Positions 1 to 9,206 of a stretch of 64,000 nt of DNA are shown here, one piece after another. Source of the DNA: JAUIKM01 sp964445695. Lineage in GTDB: Bacteria; Bacteroidota; Ignavibacteria; Kapaibacteriales; UBA7675. The notes below the pieces were generated by a model. The model was not told the origin of the DNA and did no database searches. It saw only the letters and a list, made by a program, of their open reading frames with translations. The first letter of the stretch is position 1, and every line of letters starts with the position of its first letter. The stretch is taken from assembly GCA_964445695.1 (NCBI GenBank), contig CAYULF010000002.1:124001-188000 (forward strand), given 5' to 3'. Position numbers and translations under genes: made by a program.

Positions 1-31
1 GAACAAAAAATGCCTGGTACCTAAATGACAA

Positions 32-71
32 AGGCGCCGCCGGACCAACGTGTTTTGTCGGCGGGGCGCCT
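32..71 (-). terminator. Probable terminator of icd
   Basis: A stem-loop lies just past the icd stop on the minus strand. The arms AGGCGCC and GGCGCCT pair perfectly, with an inner GCCG/CGGC pairing and a two-base bulge. A T-rich run (TTTGTCATTT) follows. The loop is long, so this is a moderate call. Confidence 0.5.
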
Positions 72-108
72 CCGCAATATAGCCAACTGAATGCGGGCCT
101 GTTCGCTT

Positions 109-1377
109 TTACATGTGCGCGATTACGGCGTCGCCGAAGCCCGAGGTCTTCACCAGCGTCGCATCGTCCATCAGGCGCGCAAAGTCGTAGGTCACCGTTT
201 TGGCGGCGATTGCGCCGTTAATGCCCTTGATAATCAGATCGGCGGCCTCGTGCCAGCCGAGGTGGCGCAGCATGAGTTCGCCGGAGAGAATCACCGAGCC
301 GGGATTGACTTTGTCCTGACCTGCGTACTTGGGCGCGGTTCCGTGCGTCGCCTCAAAAACAGCCACACCGGTGTCGTAATTGATGTTCGCGCCGGGCGCA
401 ATACCGATCCCGCCAACCTGCGCCGCAAGGGCGTCGCTGATATAGTCGCCGTTGAGGTTGAGCGTGGCAATGACGTCGTACTCGGCCGGACGCGTCAGAA
501 TCTGCTGCAGGAAGGCGTCCGCGATCGAGTCCTTGACGAGCAGTTTGTCGCCGGGATTGCCGCCGCAGTCGTCCCAGCCGACGGCCTTGTCGGCGAATTC
601 GTTGCGCACGAGGTCGTAGCCCCAGTCGCGAAAAGCGCCTTCGGTAAATTTCATGATGTTGCCTTTGTGCACCAGCGTCAGCGACTTGCGGCCGTGGCTG
701 AGGGCGTAGCGCAGTGCGGCGCGCACGATGCGTTCGGTGCCGGGGCGCGAGACGGGTTTGATTCCCAGGCCGACGTCATCGCTGTTTTCGCCGCCGAATC
801 GCACTTTGGCCCATGCCTCGGGGAACTGCGTTTTCAGGACTTCGGCGAATTTTTTCTGTTCCTCGCTGCCGGCCTGGAATTCGATGCCCGCGTAGATGTC
901 TTCCGTGTTTTCGCGGAAAATCACCATGTCGACATCACCGGGGCGTTTAACGGGCGAAGGCACGCCTTCGAACCAGCGCACGGGGCGCAAACAGACGTAG
1001 AGATCAAGTTTCTGACGGAGTGCGACGTTGATCGAGCGAATGCCGCCGCCGACGGGCGTCGTCAGCGGACCTTTGATGGCGACCGTGAACTCGCGGATGG
1101 CCTGCAGTGTATCTTCCGGCAGCCAGGTATTCGGGCCGTAGACGTCGTTGGCTTTTTCACCGGCGAAGATTTCAAACCATGCAATCTGCCGCGCTCCGGA
1201 ATAGGCCTTGGCGACGGCGGCGTCAAAGACGCGTTGCGCGGCCGCCCAGATGTCGGGGCCGGTACCGTCGCCTTCGATGAAAGGAATAATCGGCTGATCC
1301 GGCACGTTGAGGTTGCCTGCGGCGTCAACGCTGATTGCCCGGCCGTTCCCCGGAGCCTTGATTTTGCTGTAAGTCAT
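109..1377 (-). CDS. icd: NADP-dependent isocitrate dehydrogenase
   Basis: Oxidative decarboxylation of isocitrate to 2-oxoglutarate in the TCA cycle, cytosolic. The 422-residue product matches the usual size of bacterial dimeric NADP-IDH (about 416). Visible signatures are GGGIRSINVALRQ (substrate loop with the serine that AceK phosphorylates in enterics), FRENTEDIYAGIEF, LVHKGNIMKFTEG, and ATHGTAPKYAG near the C-terminus, whose Lys-Tyr pair is typical of NADP specificity. The frame stays open upstream to 1584, but the ATG at 1377 is preceded by AGGA at good spacing and begins MTYSKIKAPG, so I place the start there. It is divergent from gap. No aceK is visible nearby. Confidence 0.95.
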   Translation of the reverse strand: MTYSKIKAPGNGRAISVDAAGNLNVPDQPIIPFIEGDGTGPDIWAAAQRVFDAAVAKAYSGARQIAWFEIFAGEKANDVYGPNTWLPEDTLQAIREFTVAIKGPLTTPVGGGIRSINVALRQKLDLYVCLRPVRWFEGVPSPVKRPGDVDMVIFRENTEDIYAGIEFQAGSEEQKKFAEVLKTQFPEAWAKVRFGGENSDDVGLGIKPVSRPGTERIVRAALRYALSHGRKSLTLVHKGNIMKFTEGAFRDWGYDLVRNEFADKAVGWDDCGGNPGDKLLVKDSIADAFLQQILTRPAEYDVIATLNLNGDYISDALAAQVGGIGIAPGANINYDTGVAVFEATHGTAPKYAGQDKVNPGSVILSGELMLRHLGWHEAADLIIKGINGAIAAKTVTYDFARLMDDATLVKTSGFGDAVIAHM

Positions 1378-1667
1378 TGTTTTTCCTGAAGTTATGCAAT
1401 TGAATATTATGAATCGTTTTTCTTGACGGTCGAAGATTGGCGCGCAGCAGGATGCGTCCGGGCAGCATTGATCGACCGCAGTGCAAAGATTCACAAAATA
1501 CGGATTTCCGGCTTCGTGACAATGCAGGGCCGGTACGCTGAAAGCGCCCGCGGCGGCCCCGCACATGATTGCGCAGGTCGTCAAGATTCGGTAATTTTGA
1601 AGTCTTTTCCCTTCGGGACTAACGATTTCTCCCGGAAGTAGCCGGGCTTATTAACGGAGGTGCCGCG

Positions 1668-2660
<993 letters not shown>

Positions 2661-2695
2661 TTTTCTTGTTTGTCATTGAGACGGAAGTTTAAAGC

Positions 2696-2725
2696 AAGTC
2701 CCGTCGGTTTTAACCGGCGGGACTT
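2696..2725 (+). terminator. Rho-independent terminator of gap
   Basis: Twelve-base arms AAGTCCCGTCGG and CCGGCGGGACTT pair with one T-G wobble around a TTTTAA loop and are followed by TTTGTTT. It sits 36 bp after the gap stop codon. Confidence 0.85.
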
Positions 2726-2786
2726 TTTGTTTAATTCCGGATCCGGGACAATGATGCGCAGTTCGACTTAAACAAGTTGACCAGAG

Positions 2787-3119
2787 CTACTTGTCTTCAA
2801 TCGTCACTCCGCTGCCCGAAACCGTGACGTACAGGGTCTCGTCGGGTAGTGGCAGCGCCGCGCCGCCATGCGGAACCCAGATGTTATTGTTGATCGAGAC
2901 CGCGCCGACGCTACGGCCCGCCGGCAGATTCGCGCTCAGTGACTCGCCTGCGTCAAGCGAGTAGGGACCGAGAACAAAACCATTGTCGAGTTTGATTCTG
3001 ACTTCAACGTCTTTGGACGACCGATTGTCCAATAAATACTGCGCCGCACTGAGCGACTGCACGACAAACAAGGAAACCACCAGGCCGAGAAAAACAGCCG
3101 GAAATTTGGGAGTTCGCAT
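2787..3119 (-). CDS. Small secreted protein of unknown function
   Basis: A 110-residue product. A lysine/arginine N-terminus and a hydrophobic core (FLGLVVSLFVVQSLSA) form a clear signal peptide, with likely cleavage after ALSAA-type residues near position 26. The mature part (about 85 residues) is polar, has no cysteines, and contains short beta-prone segments (DVEVRIKLDNG, ETLYVTVSGSG) suggesting a small beta-sandwich. The start ATG at 3119 has GGAG about 8 bases upstream; the frame is open further upstream but that part has no coding character. It lies between gap and pgk on the opposite strand. I do not recognise the family. Confidence 0.7.
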   Translation of the reverse strand: MRTPKFPAVFLGLVVSLFVVQSLSAAQYLLDNRSSKDVEVRIKLDNGFVLGPYSLDAGESLSANLPAGRSVGAVSINNNIWVPHGGAALPLPDETLYVTVSGSGVTIEDK

Positions 3120-3435
3120 GGGTTCTCCGGGTAAGATTGTGTTGGACAAAACAACCGACACAAAACGCAGTGGCAACCGGCACGTGCTAACGCAACGCCG
3201 GAGGGAAATAATTGAACGGTTGTCGGGAAATTGAGGCAGTGGCAGCGAGCAACTGAGATCGGTGTTGCTCTCGTGGAAAATACGACAAAATCGCCTTTTT
3301 GCGCCGTTCAAAACTGTCTGCAGCTGCCTGTCCGTCACCTGCGTGTCAATTTGAACCACTTTTCTTCTGGTCCGCCTCCGCACTTTTCCCGAAATTTGTC
3401 GCACATCATTTTGTTCATCTAACATCGATACAACT
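3120..3435. other. Intergenic region between the small secreted gene and pgk
   Basis: About 316 bp holding the divergent promoters of the small secreted protein and pgk. No convincing gene, hairpin or consensus promoter could be singled out. Confidence 0.5.
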
Positions 3436-4632
3436 ATGATCCGCTCCATTGGCGACCTGAACCTCAAGAACAAACGCGTCCTGGTACGAGTCGATTTCAA
3501 CGTTCCCGTCGGCGACGACGGCGGCGTGGCCGACGATACCCGTATTCGCGCCTCGCTGCCGACGATCCGCGCGATTCGCGACGCAGGCGGCACCGTTGTT
3601 CTGATGTCGCACATGGGACGACCCAAGGGCCAACGCAAGCCCGAACTCTCGCTGCGCGCGGTAGGCGTACACCTGGGACGCCTGCTGGACCACCCTGTTA
3701 TTTTTGCCGACGACTGCATCGGCGAAGCGGCGCGCAAAGCCGTTGACGCTGCACAGCCCGGCGACGTCGTCCTGCTTGAGAATCTGCGCTTTCACGCGGC
3801 CGAAGAAAAAAACGATACCGAGTTTGCGCGCGAACTGGCCGCCCTCGGCGATGTCTACGTCAACGATGCATTTGGTACGGCGCACCGCGCCCACGCCAGC
3901 ACGGCCGGCATCACCGAGTACATTAAAGAGACTGCCGCAGGTTTTCTGATTGAACGCGAGCTGAAGTTTTTGGGCGACGCCCTGCAGAATCCGCGGCGAC
4001 CGTTTACGGCGATTCTCGGCGGCGCAAAAATCTCGGGCAAAATCGACGTGATCTCCGCCCTGTTGGACAAGTGCGACACAATTCTGATCGGCGGCGCTAT
4101 GATGTTCACGTTTTACAAGGCCCAGGGCCTGGAAATCGGCGACTCACTGCTGGAAGCGGACAAAGTTGAGCTGGCTGCGGAAACCCTGCGCCGCGCCGCC
4201 GAGAAAGGTGTCAAGTTGCTGTTGCCGACGGATGCCGTCGTGGCGCGCGCTTTCAGCAATGACGCCGAATCAACGACGATGCCGGTGGACGCCATCGAGC
4301 CCGGCTGGATGGGACTGGACATCGGGCCCGAAACGGCGCGCGCTTACGCCGCCGAAATCGAAGGCTCACAGACCGTCGTCTGGAACGGCCCGATGGGTGT
4401 ATTTGAAATGGAAAAATTTGCACACGGCACGCGCGCGGTAGCCGAAGCGATGGCGCGCGGAACCGCGGCCGGCGCAACGACGGTTGTCGGTGGCGGGGAC
4501 TCAGCCGCCGCGGTCGTGCAGTTGAATCTGGCCGAAAAGATGACGCATGTTTCAACCGGCGGCGGCGCTTCGCTCGAATTTCTGGAAGGCAAAGTGCTGC
4601 CCGGAATCGCCGCCCTTGAGGAAGACGCCTGA
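3436..4632 (+). CDS. pgk: Phosphoglycerate kinase
   Basis: Transfers phosphate between 1,3-bisphosphoglycerate and ADP in glycolysis/gluconeogenesis. At 398 residues it is the normal bacterial monofunctional length, not the pgk-tpi fusion of Thermotoga. The N-terminal signature RVLVRVDFNVP, substrate-binding SHMGRPKG, NDAFGTAHRAHAS, GGAKISGK, WNGPMGVFE and the C-terminal nucleotide loop VVGGGDSAAAV are all present. The ATG lacks an obvious Shine-Dalgarno sequence, unlike gap. The rhomboid gene follows about 85 bp downstream with no terminator between, so the two may be cotranscribed. Confidence 0.97.
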   Translation: MIRSIGDLNLKNKRVLVRVDFNVPVGDDGGVADDTRIRASLPTIRAIRDAGGTVVLMSHMGRPKGQRKPELSLRAVGVHLGRLLDHPVIFADDCIGEAARKAVDAAQPGDVVLLENLRFHAAEEKNDTEFARELAALGDVYVNDAFGTAHRAHASTAGITEYIKETAAGFLIERELKFLGDALQNPRRPFTAILGGAKISGKIDVISALLDKCDTILIGGAMMFTFYKAQGLEIGDSLLEADKVELAAETLRRAAEKGVKLLLPTDAVVARAFSNDAESTTMPVDAIEPGWMGLDIGPETARAYAAEIEGSQTVVWNGPMGVFEMEKFAHGTRAVAEAMARGTAAGATTVVGGGDSAAAVVQLNLAEKMTHVSTGGGASLEFLEGKVLPGIAALEEDA

Positions 4633-4716
4633 AAAGGGCAATCCGAATCGAATTTTTACGTCCAGCCCTTCATGTAGCCGGAGCATGTGTTCCGGCCTGT
4701 TCGAGGTGTAAAGACG

Positions 4717-5679
4717 ATGCAGAGCAGACCATCCCGCTTTCAGGTTCCCAACATGATGAACGGCATTAAATGGCTGTTGATCATCAATGTCGCCGTTTTC
4801 ATTTTTCAGCACCTGGTGCTGAAGGCGATTTTGTTCGAGAACGGCATGTCGGGTTTTCTGTACTTTCGATCCTGGTTCGCCCTTTTCCCGGTCGAAGCGG
4901 AGTCATTTCAGATCTGGCAGTTCCTGACGTTTCAGTTCCTGCACGGCAGTTTTCTGCACCTGCTTATGAACATGCTGCTGCTCTGGATGATCGGCACGGT
5001 ACTGGAACGGGTCTGGGGTACGCGCAACTTCCTCATTTTTTATCTGTTGTGCGGCGTGGCGGCAGGTGTGGGCCAGATCACCGTTTCCTCCTTTGTCGGC
5101 GAGCAGATCCCCCTGGTTGGCGCCTCAGGCGGCATATTCGGCATCATCGTCGGTTTCGGCCTCACCTTTCCCAACGAATTCATCTATGTCTTTTTCCGTC
5201 CAGTGCGCGTTCTGGTCCTGATGTGGATTTTGATCGGTCTGCAGGTTCTCAACGGACTGTTCAGCTACGGCGACAATGTCTCGCATGTGGGGCACCTCGG
5301 CGGCGCGGCGATGGGTTTTTTCCTGATGTACAACGGCGAACGCTTCGGCATTTACCGTTTTTTCAACTCGGCCATCGACGTGGTGCGGGACGTGTTCAAG
5401 GGATTCTCCCGACCGTCGGGTCGACCGGCGCCGCGCCACAGACAGCAGGCCGAGGAAGTCCGCCCGGACAACGTCTTTTCGATCGACGATGCGCCGCGTA
5501 AAAAAACGACGCCGGCATGGTTCAGACCGCAGCCGAAAAAAAGCGAGCCGACAAGCAATGAGATCACGCCCGAAGAGATCGACGCCATCCTCGACAAGAT
5601 GAATGAGAGTACCGACGGCTACAAGAATTTGACTGACCGCGAGAAACGCATCCTCGAAGAATACAGCCGAAATTTGTAG
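4717..5679 (+). CDS. Rhomboid-family intramembrane serine protease
   Basis: A 320-residue polytopic membrane protein that would cleave transmembrane substrates within the bilayer. About six hydrophobic segments lie in the first 210 residues. The catalytic serine is in GASGGIFGI (Ser137) and the catalytic histidine in HLGGAAMG (His193), fitting the HxxGxxxG pattern; HGSFLHLLMNM is the conserved TM2 region. The C-terminal 110 residues form a polar cytoplasmic tail ending in a helical segment (EEIDAILDKMNE, LTDREKRILEEYS) of the type seen on rhomboids in Bacteroidota. ATG 4717 is preceded by GAGGTG; an in-frame ATG at 4687 would add ten residues and is less likely. Substrates are unknown. Confidence 0.9.
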   Translation: MQSRPSRFQVPNMMNGIKWLLIINVAVFIFQHLVLKAILFENGMSGFLYFRSWFALFPVEAESFQIWQFLTFQFLHGSFLHLLMNMLLLWMIGTVLERVWGTRNFLIFYLLCGVAAGVGQITVSSFVGEQIPLVGASGGIFGIIVGFGLTFPNEFIYVFFRPVRVLVLMWILIGLQVLNGLFSYGDNVSHVGHLGGAAMGFFLMYNGERFGIYRFFNSAIDVVRDVFKGFSRPSGRPAPRHRQQAEEVRPDNVFSIDDAPRKKTTPAWFRPQPKKSEPTSNEITPEEIDAILDKMNESTDGYKNLTDREKRILEEYSRNL

Positions 5680-5796
5680 TCCCGGAATTTTTATCTCATT
5701 TTTTGCTCCCCCGATGTAACCATTCTGGTCGACATCCTGTCTGTTCCGGCAAGCACACCCGCATAGCGGTTTTCAATCAAGCAGCGGACAACGCTC

Positions 5797-6363
5797 ATGA
5801 AATCTCGAACACATAGCGACGGCGATCTGAGCAAGGCAGTCGACGGCTTCCGCCAAGGAAGCGCGGAAGCCTTTCAGATCCTCTACAAACGCTATCAGAA
5901 TCGCGTCTACCGCTTCTGCGTTCGAATGATGTCAAGCGAAGTCTCCGGCAAAGACGCCTTTCAGGAAACGTTCATGCGCATGTATGAACACCGCGCCGAA
6001 TTCCGCGGCACGAACTTCCCGGCCTGGCTCTTCACGATTGCCCGCAACGTCTGCCTGAACCTCTTGCGTAAACAGAAAGCTTTCGATTCATTCGAAGAAG
6101 ATATACACGGCAAACTGCTGTCGACCAATCGCGTCGAAAACAGCGACGTCCTGCTGCGCAACAGCATCGACAACGCCATTCAGCAGCTGCCTGTCAAGTT
6201 ACGAGAGGCGCTCATTCTCCGCGAATACGAAGAGTACTCCTACAAGGAAATCGCGGAAATAACCGGCATCGAGTTATCCCTTGCGAAGGTGCGAGTCCAT
6301 CGAGCCCGATTGATTCTTCGCAAAATTCTCAGCCCCATAGTTCAAGAGCGTTATGAAATCTGA
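5797..6363 (+). CDS. ECF-type RNA polymerase sigma factor
   Basis: A 188-residue group IV sigma factor. Region 2 spans roughly residues 25-95 (FQILYKRYQNRVYRFCVRMM, then the DAFQETFMRMYEHR helix and WLFTIARNVCLNLLR). Region 4 spans roughly 125-180 (LPVKLREALILREYEEYSY, then the helix-turn-helix KEIAEITGIELSLAKVRVHRAR). There is no region 3 and no C-terminal extension. It overlaps the next gene by 11 bp, the usual arrangement for an ECF sigma and its anti-sigma. The regulon cannot be read from the window. Confidence 0.93.
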   Translation: MKSRTHSDGDLSKAVDGFRQGSAEAFQILYKRYQNRVYRFCVRMMSSEVSGKDAFQETFMRMYEHRAEFRGTNFPAWLFTIARNVCLNLLRKQKAFDSFEEDIHGKLLSTNRVENSDVLLRNSIDNAIQQLPVKLREALILREYEEYSYKEIAEITGIELSLAKVRVHRARLILRKILSPIVQERYEI

Positions 6364-7987
6364 AGTTGATGTACTCATAACCAAATACCTGGATGGTGAT
6401 CTGACCTCGGCCGAAGACCGCGCCCTGCGGGATCTGCTGTCGGAACATCCGGATGCAAAAATCGCGTTCGACGAAAGCGTGGCAATTCACCATGCTATTC
6501 GCGAGGACGCGGAAACTCTTGTTGCCCCGCCCGAACTGGTCGACCAAACTGAAGAAGCCGTCCTCATGCGCATCTTCGGTGAAGCGCCCGCCGCAAGCGT
6601 CTCCGCCCCCGTGGCTGAGTCCGGCCTGCGCCGTCGCCTCGTCAGTTCCATGCTCCTTCTCCTGGCATTCTTCATGCCGCGAGCTATCGGCAACCTGCCC
6701 TTCGAACAACTTTCTAAAGCTGATATTCTGTCAACCTCGGTCGATGCCGCAGTGAGCGAGCGTGCGTCGATCGAGGTACAGAATGCCGCGCTGGTTCAGC
6801 AGTGGACCAGCGAGCACGCCGACCGCGTGGCTCGCAGTATGGCGCTCCCCGAATCCTCAGGATCACATTCCGCGCAGACTGCCTCCGTGCACTGCACTCC
6901 TGCTCCGGTTGAAGCCCTGGCTTCAGCCGCACCCACCGCCGAATCTGAAAACGTTTCCGGATTTGCCGTCAATGGCTCCGCCGATAGCCAAAACGGTGGA
7001 TTTGCAGCGGAAACGCCGTCCGACATGACCTTGTCGTTCAACGACCCCATGTTCGGCGATTCCTTTGACGACTTCGGTGCTCTGCTGACTCCCGCCTCGG
7101 CTGATGATGATCTTCCCGAGTCCAACTGGGCCGGCGGCGGATCATCGACGGCTTCCGGTGCGGACGCGCGCGCGCAGGACGTTCTTGCACGCGGCTCCGG
7201 CGGTATTCTGGCACTGGCGCCCGGCGTCACGCCTGAAATCGGCGGCGAAATTTTCCTGTCCGGCACGCTCGGCAGCGATCTGCTGGCTCAGACGTCAAGC
7301 GATCAGGCCGATGCCATTTCACTCTCCACTCTGGGCCTGGCTTACAGTGTCAGCCCCAATGGTCGCGTCGGTCTTGAACTGGGCATGATGAACTTCTCCT
7401 ATCCCTACCAGACGCTTGTCTGGACCGGCGGCGAGGGCGTCTATAGTCACCCGACGGGTAATGGTTTGTCGCGCGATGACAATCCTATCAAAGCGCAGCA
7501 GGGTTCGACGCGTTACCTTGGCTACAGCAGTGAAGATACCGGCGGAACCGAAGAGGATCCCACACCCGGCAGCGGCGCAGGTCAGGGCGAGGAAGAGGGC
7601 GACAATGGCTCGACTGGTCAGAGCGGCGAAGAAGGTTCCGAGTCCGGTGCGGGCGGCTTGATTGATCCTGATGATGAACCCACGCGCACGGCGTACTCCG
7701 TCAGCCAGACCCGCAACAAAACTACCATGTGGGGCGGCGTGTTCTACGAACACGAGATTCCCATCCGCGACCGCATTTCTTTCATCGGACGTCTCGGCGC
7801 AGGCGGCTCCAACGAAGGTATGCTTGGTTATCTGCGCGCTTCGGGTGCGTACGAAATGACGGACGACCTGTCGCTGCTCTTCGGTTTCGACTCGCGCGCC
7901 ATGCTTCTCAGCGTGTTCGAATACAAAAACGTGCGCAAACTGAACATGAGCTTTACCTTCACGATGGGACTTAACGTCCGCCTGTAA
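6353..7987 (+). CDS. Anti-sigma-like membrane protein with beta-barrel-like C-terminus
   Basis: 544 residues, start ATG inside the end of the sigma gene. Residues 1-90 are acidic and helical (DVLITKYLDGDLTSAEDRAL, AFDESVAIHHAIR), like cytoplasmic anti-sigma domains, but no HxxxCxxC zinc motif is present. One hydrophobic segment (SSMLLLLAFFMPRAIG, about 102-119) would span the inner membrane. A long low-complexity Ala/Ser/Gly/Asp region follows. Residues 330-544 show alternating strands (GLAYSVSPNGRVGLELGM, WGGVFYEHEIPI, LSLLFGFDSRAML, MSFTFTMGLNVRL) like an outer-membrane barrel, interrupted by a Gly/Glu/Ser-rich linker around 405-440. A single polypeptide joining an inner-membrane anti-sigma domain to a barrel is odd; the C-terminal part may instead be a periplasmic beta domain. 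Probably controls the upstream sigma factor. Confidence 0.75.
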   Translation: MKSEVDVLITKYLDGDLTSAEDRALRDLLSEHPDAKIAFDESVAIHHAIREDAETLVAPPELVDQTEEAVLMRIFGEAPAASVSAPVAESGLRRRLVSSMLLLLAFFMPRAIGNLPFEQLSKADILSTSVDAAVSERASIEVQNAALVQQWTSEHADRVARSMALPESSGSHSAQTASVHCTPAPVEALASAAPTAESENVSGFAVNGSADSQNGGFAAETPSDMTLSFNDPMFGDSFDDFGALLTPASADDDLPESNWAGGGSSTASGADARAQDVLARGSGGILALAPGVTPEIGGEIFLSGTLGSDLLAQTSSDQADAISLSTLGLAYSVSPNGRVGLELGMMNFSYPYQTLVWTGGEGVYSHPTGNGLSRDDNPIKAQQGSTRYLGYSSEDTGGTEEDPTPGSGAGQGEEEGDNGSTGQSGEEGSESGAGGLIDPDDEPTRTAYSVSQTRNKTTMWGGVFYEHEIPIRDRISFIGRLGAGGSNEGMLGYLRASGAYEMTDDLSLLFGFDSRAMLLSVFEYKNVRKLNMSFTFTMGLNVRL

Positions 7988-8015
7988 TCTCTGCTCAGTT
8001 ATCCGACGAATTTCG

Positions 8016-8041
8016 ACGGCCGTCCCATCCGGGATGGCCGT
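8016..8041 (+). terminator. Rho-independent terminator of the sigma/anti-sigma operon
   Basis: Arms ACGGCCGTCCC and GGGATGGCCGT pair over 11 bp (one G-T wobble) around ATCC and are followed by TTGTTGTTTA. It lies 28 bp after the stop. Confidence 0.85.
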
Positions 8042-9146
8042 TGTTGTTTAAGCGCAGTAGAATTTGGCGTCGCATCTCGCTTGACCGCCGACTCATTCAG
8101 GCACGATCAGTTTATTTTCCACCTTTGCCATCTAATCGCTTTGAGCGCTCACCTGCGTTCGCCCTCAGGCTCCCCGATTTTTTTGTTTGTCATTGAAGTT
8201 CAGGTTTGATTCCTCCGACGTCATAGCTTCCTTATTCGACCTTCCCGTTCAACCAGTTTGGCGGCACGATTAGACACAAAGTCGGCTACGTTCAGTTTTT
8301 TCCATCTGGAAAAAGGCAAGAACCTGAGCATCTTGGATGCGAGCGCAAAGCACGTGCAAATGAGCGTTCAGACGGACGGTGGCTCAGGCCGCTAACATCC
8401 GGCGAACCTGCGGGTTTGAATCCGGACGGAGAGTCCGTGGTTGGTGGTATGCTCAGATTCTGGAGGTGGAGGCCGGGGGTGGGGGCCCATTGATTTCACT
8501 CAAAGAACCATTGAGCCTGAAACTCACCTGAAGCTCTTAGCCTATCAGTTTAACCCCGCGCTGCAACGAGATTTCGGCATTGCGCTCGCCGCAGCTCCGC
8601 GCCTCTCAATTGCCGTCGCATTCACGTCACCCGACTCGATCACAAGTGTGCGCCAAACTGCGACGCACTCACTCTCACATTCAGGCTGGAAAACATACAT
8701 CGGTTTGTTGTGATTCGTTGCCAAATATTCTGCTGCTATCCGCACTTAACTTCAAACGCTGCGGCGCGACATCCGGAATCAACGCAATTTGCCGTTCAAA
8801 GCCTCGGATCCCGTCTGAGCTCCGGATGCCCGACGGCCTTGCCGTTTGTTTAATCCAGCTGTGCGCTTGCGCTTTCTCGCGACCTGCGGCGCATCCACGT
8901 AACCGACTTCGCCTTGTCAACTCACAGCCGGATGGTTTACAGCCCAGCGACATCGCTTCTGACCAATACCGACCAACACTGACCAACACCGACCGCACGC
9001 AGCTTGAGAACACCGGTACTGATTTCCCGCTCAAAGTTTCTGCGCTTATTAACTTCTCTCGGTGGCACAGGCATTCCAGCCGGATCGACAAACAAAAGAG
9101 AAAAACAAGCCGCGCAGTTAAACAAGCGGCGAAGTGCCTCAAACAA
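8042..9146. other. 1.1-kb stretch without a convincing gene
   Basis: Short open frames exist on both strands (for example 8441-8713, 8580-9164 and 8681-9142 reverse) but they overlap one another, are rich in Arg/Ser/Cys, and have no recognisable domain or clear ribosome binding site. The stretch contains a 10-bp tandem repeat (8961-9000) and a 21-base near-copy of the sequence at the gap stop codon (8176-8196). It may hold a decayed gene or an untranslated RNA; nothing more can be supported. Confidence 0.45.
8961..9000. repeat. Four-unit 10-bp tandem repeat
   Basis: Four consecutive decamers GACCAATACC, GACCAACACT, GACCAACACC, GACCGCACGC in an intergenic stretch. The first three differ from each other at one or two positions; the fourth is diverged. 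Confidence 0.8.
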
Positions 9147-9179
9147 AATGCCCGCCCCGGTTAAACCGGAACGGGCATT
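9147..9179 (-). terminator. Rho-independent terminator of the subtilase gene
   Basis: Perfect outer arms AATGCCCG and CGGGCATT enclose an inner CCGGTT/AACCGG stem. On the minus strand the hairpin is followed by TTGTTTGAGG. It lies 28 bp past the protease stop. Confidence 0.85.
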
Positions 9180-9206
9180 AATCATACAGACCTTAAATCT
9201 CAGGTC

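Noticed and set aside
91..1389. Long plus-strand reading frame (432 codons) opposite icd
   Set aside because: Exact shadow of the isocitrate dehydrogenase gene on the other strand, with no domain or ribosome binding site; the minus-strand frame has all IDH signatures.
8441..9164. Overlapping plus and minus frames of 90-194 codons in the 8-9 kb stretch
   Set aside because: They overlap each other on opposite strands, are Arg/Ser/Cys-rich, and show no family, signal or Shine-Dalgarno support.
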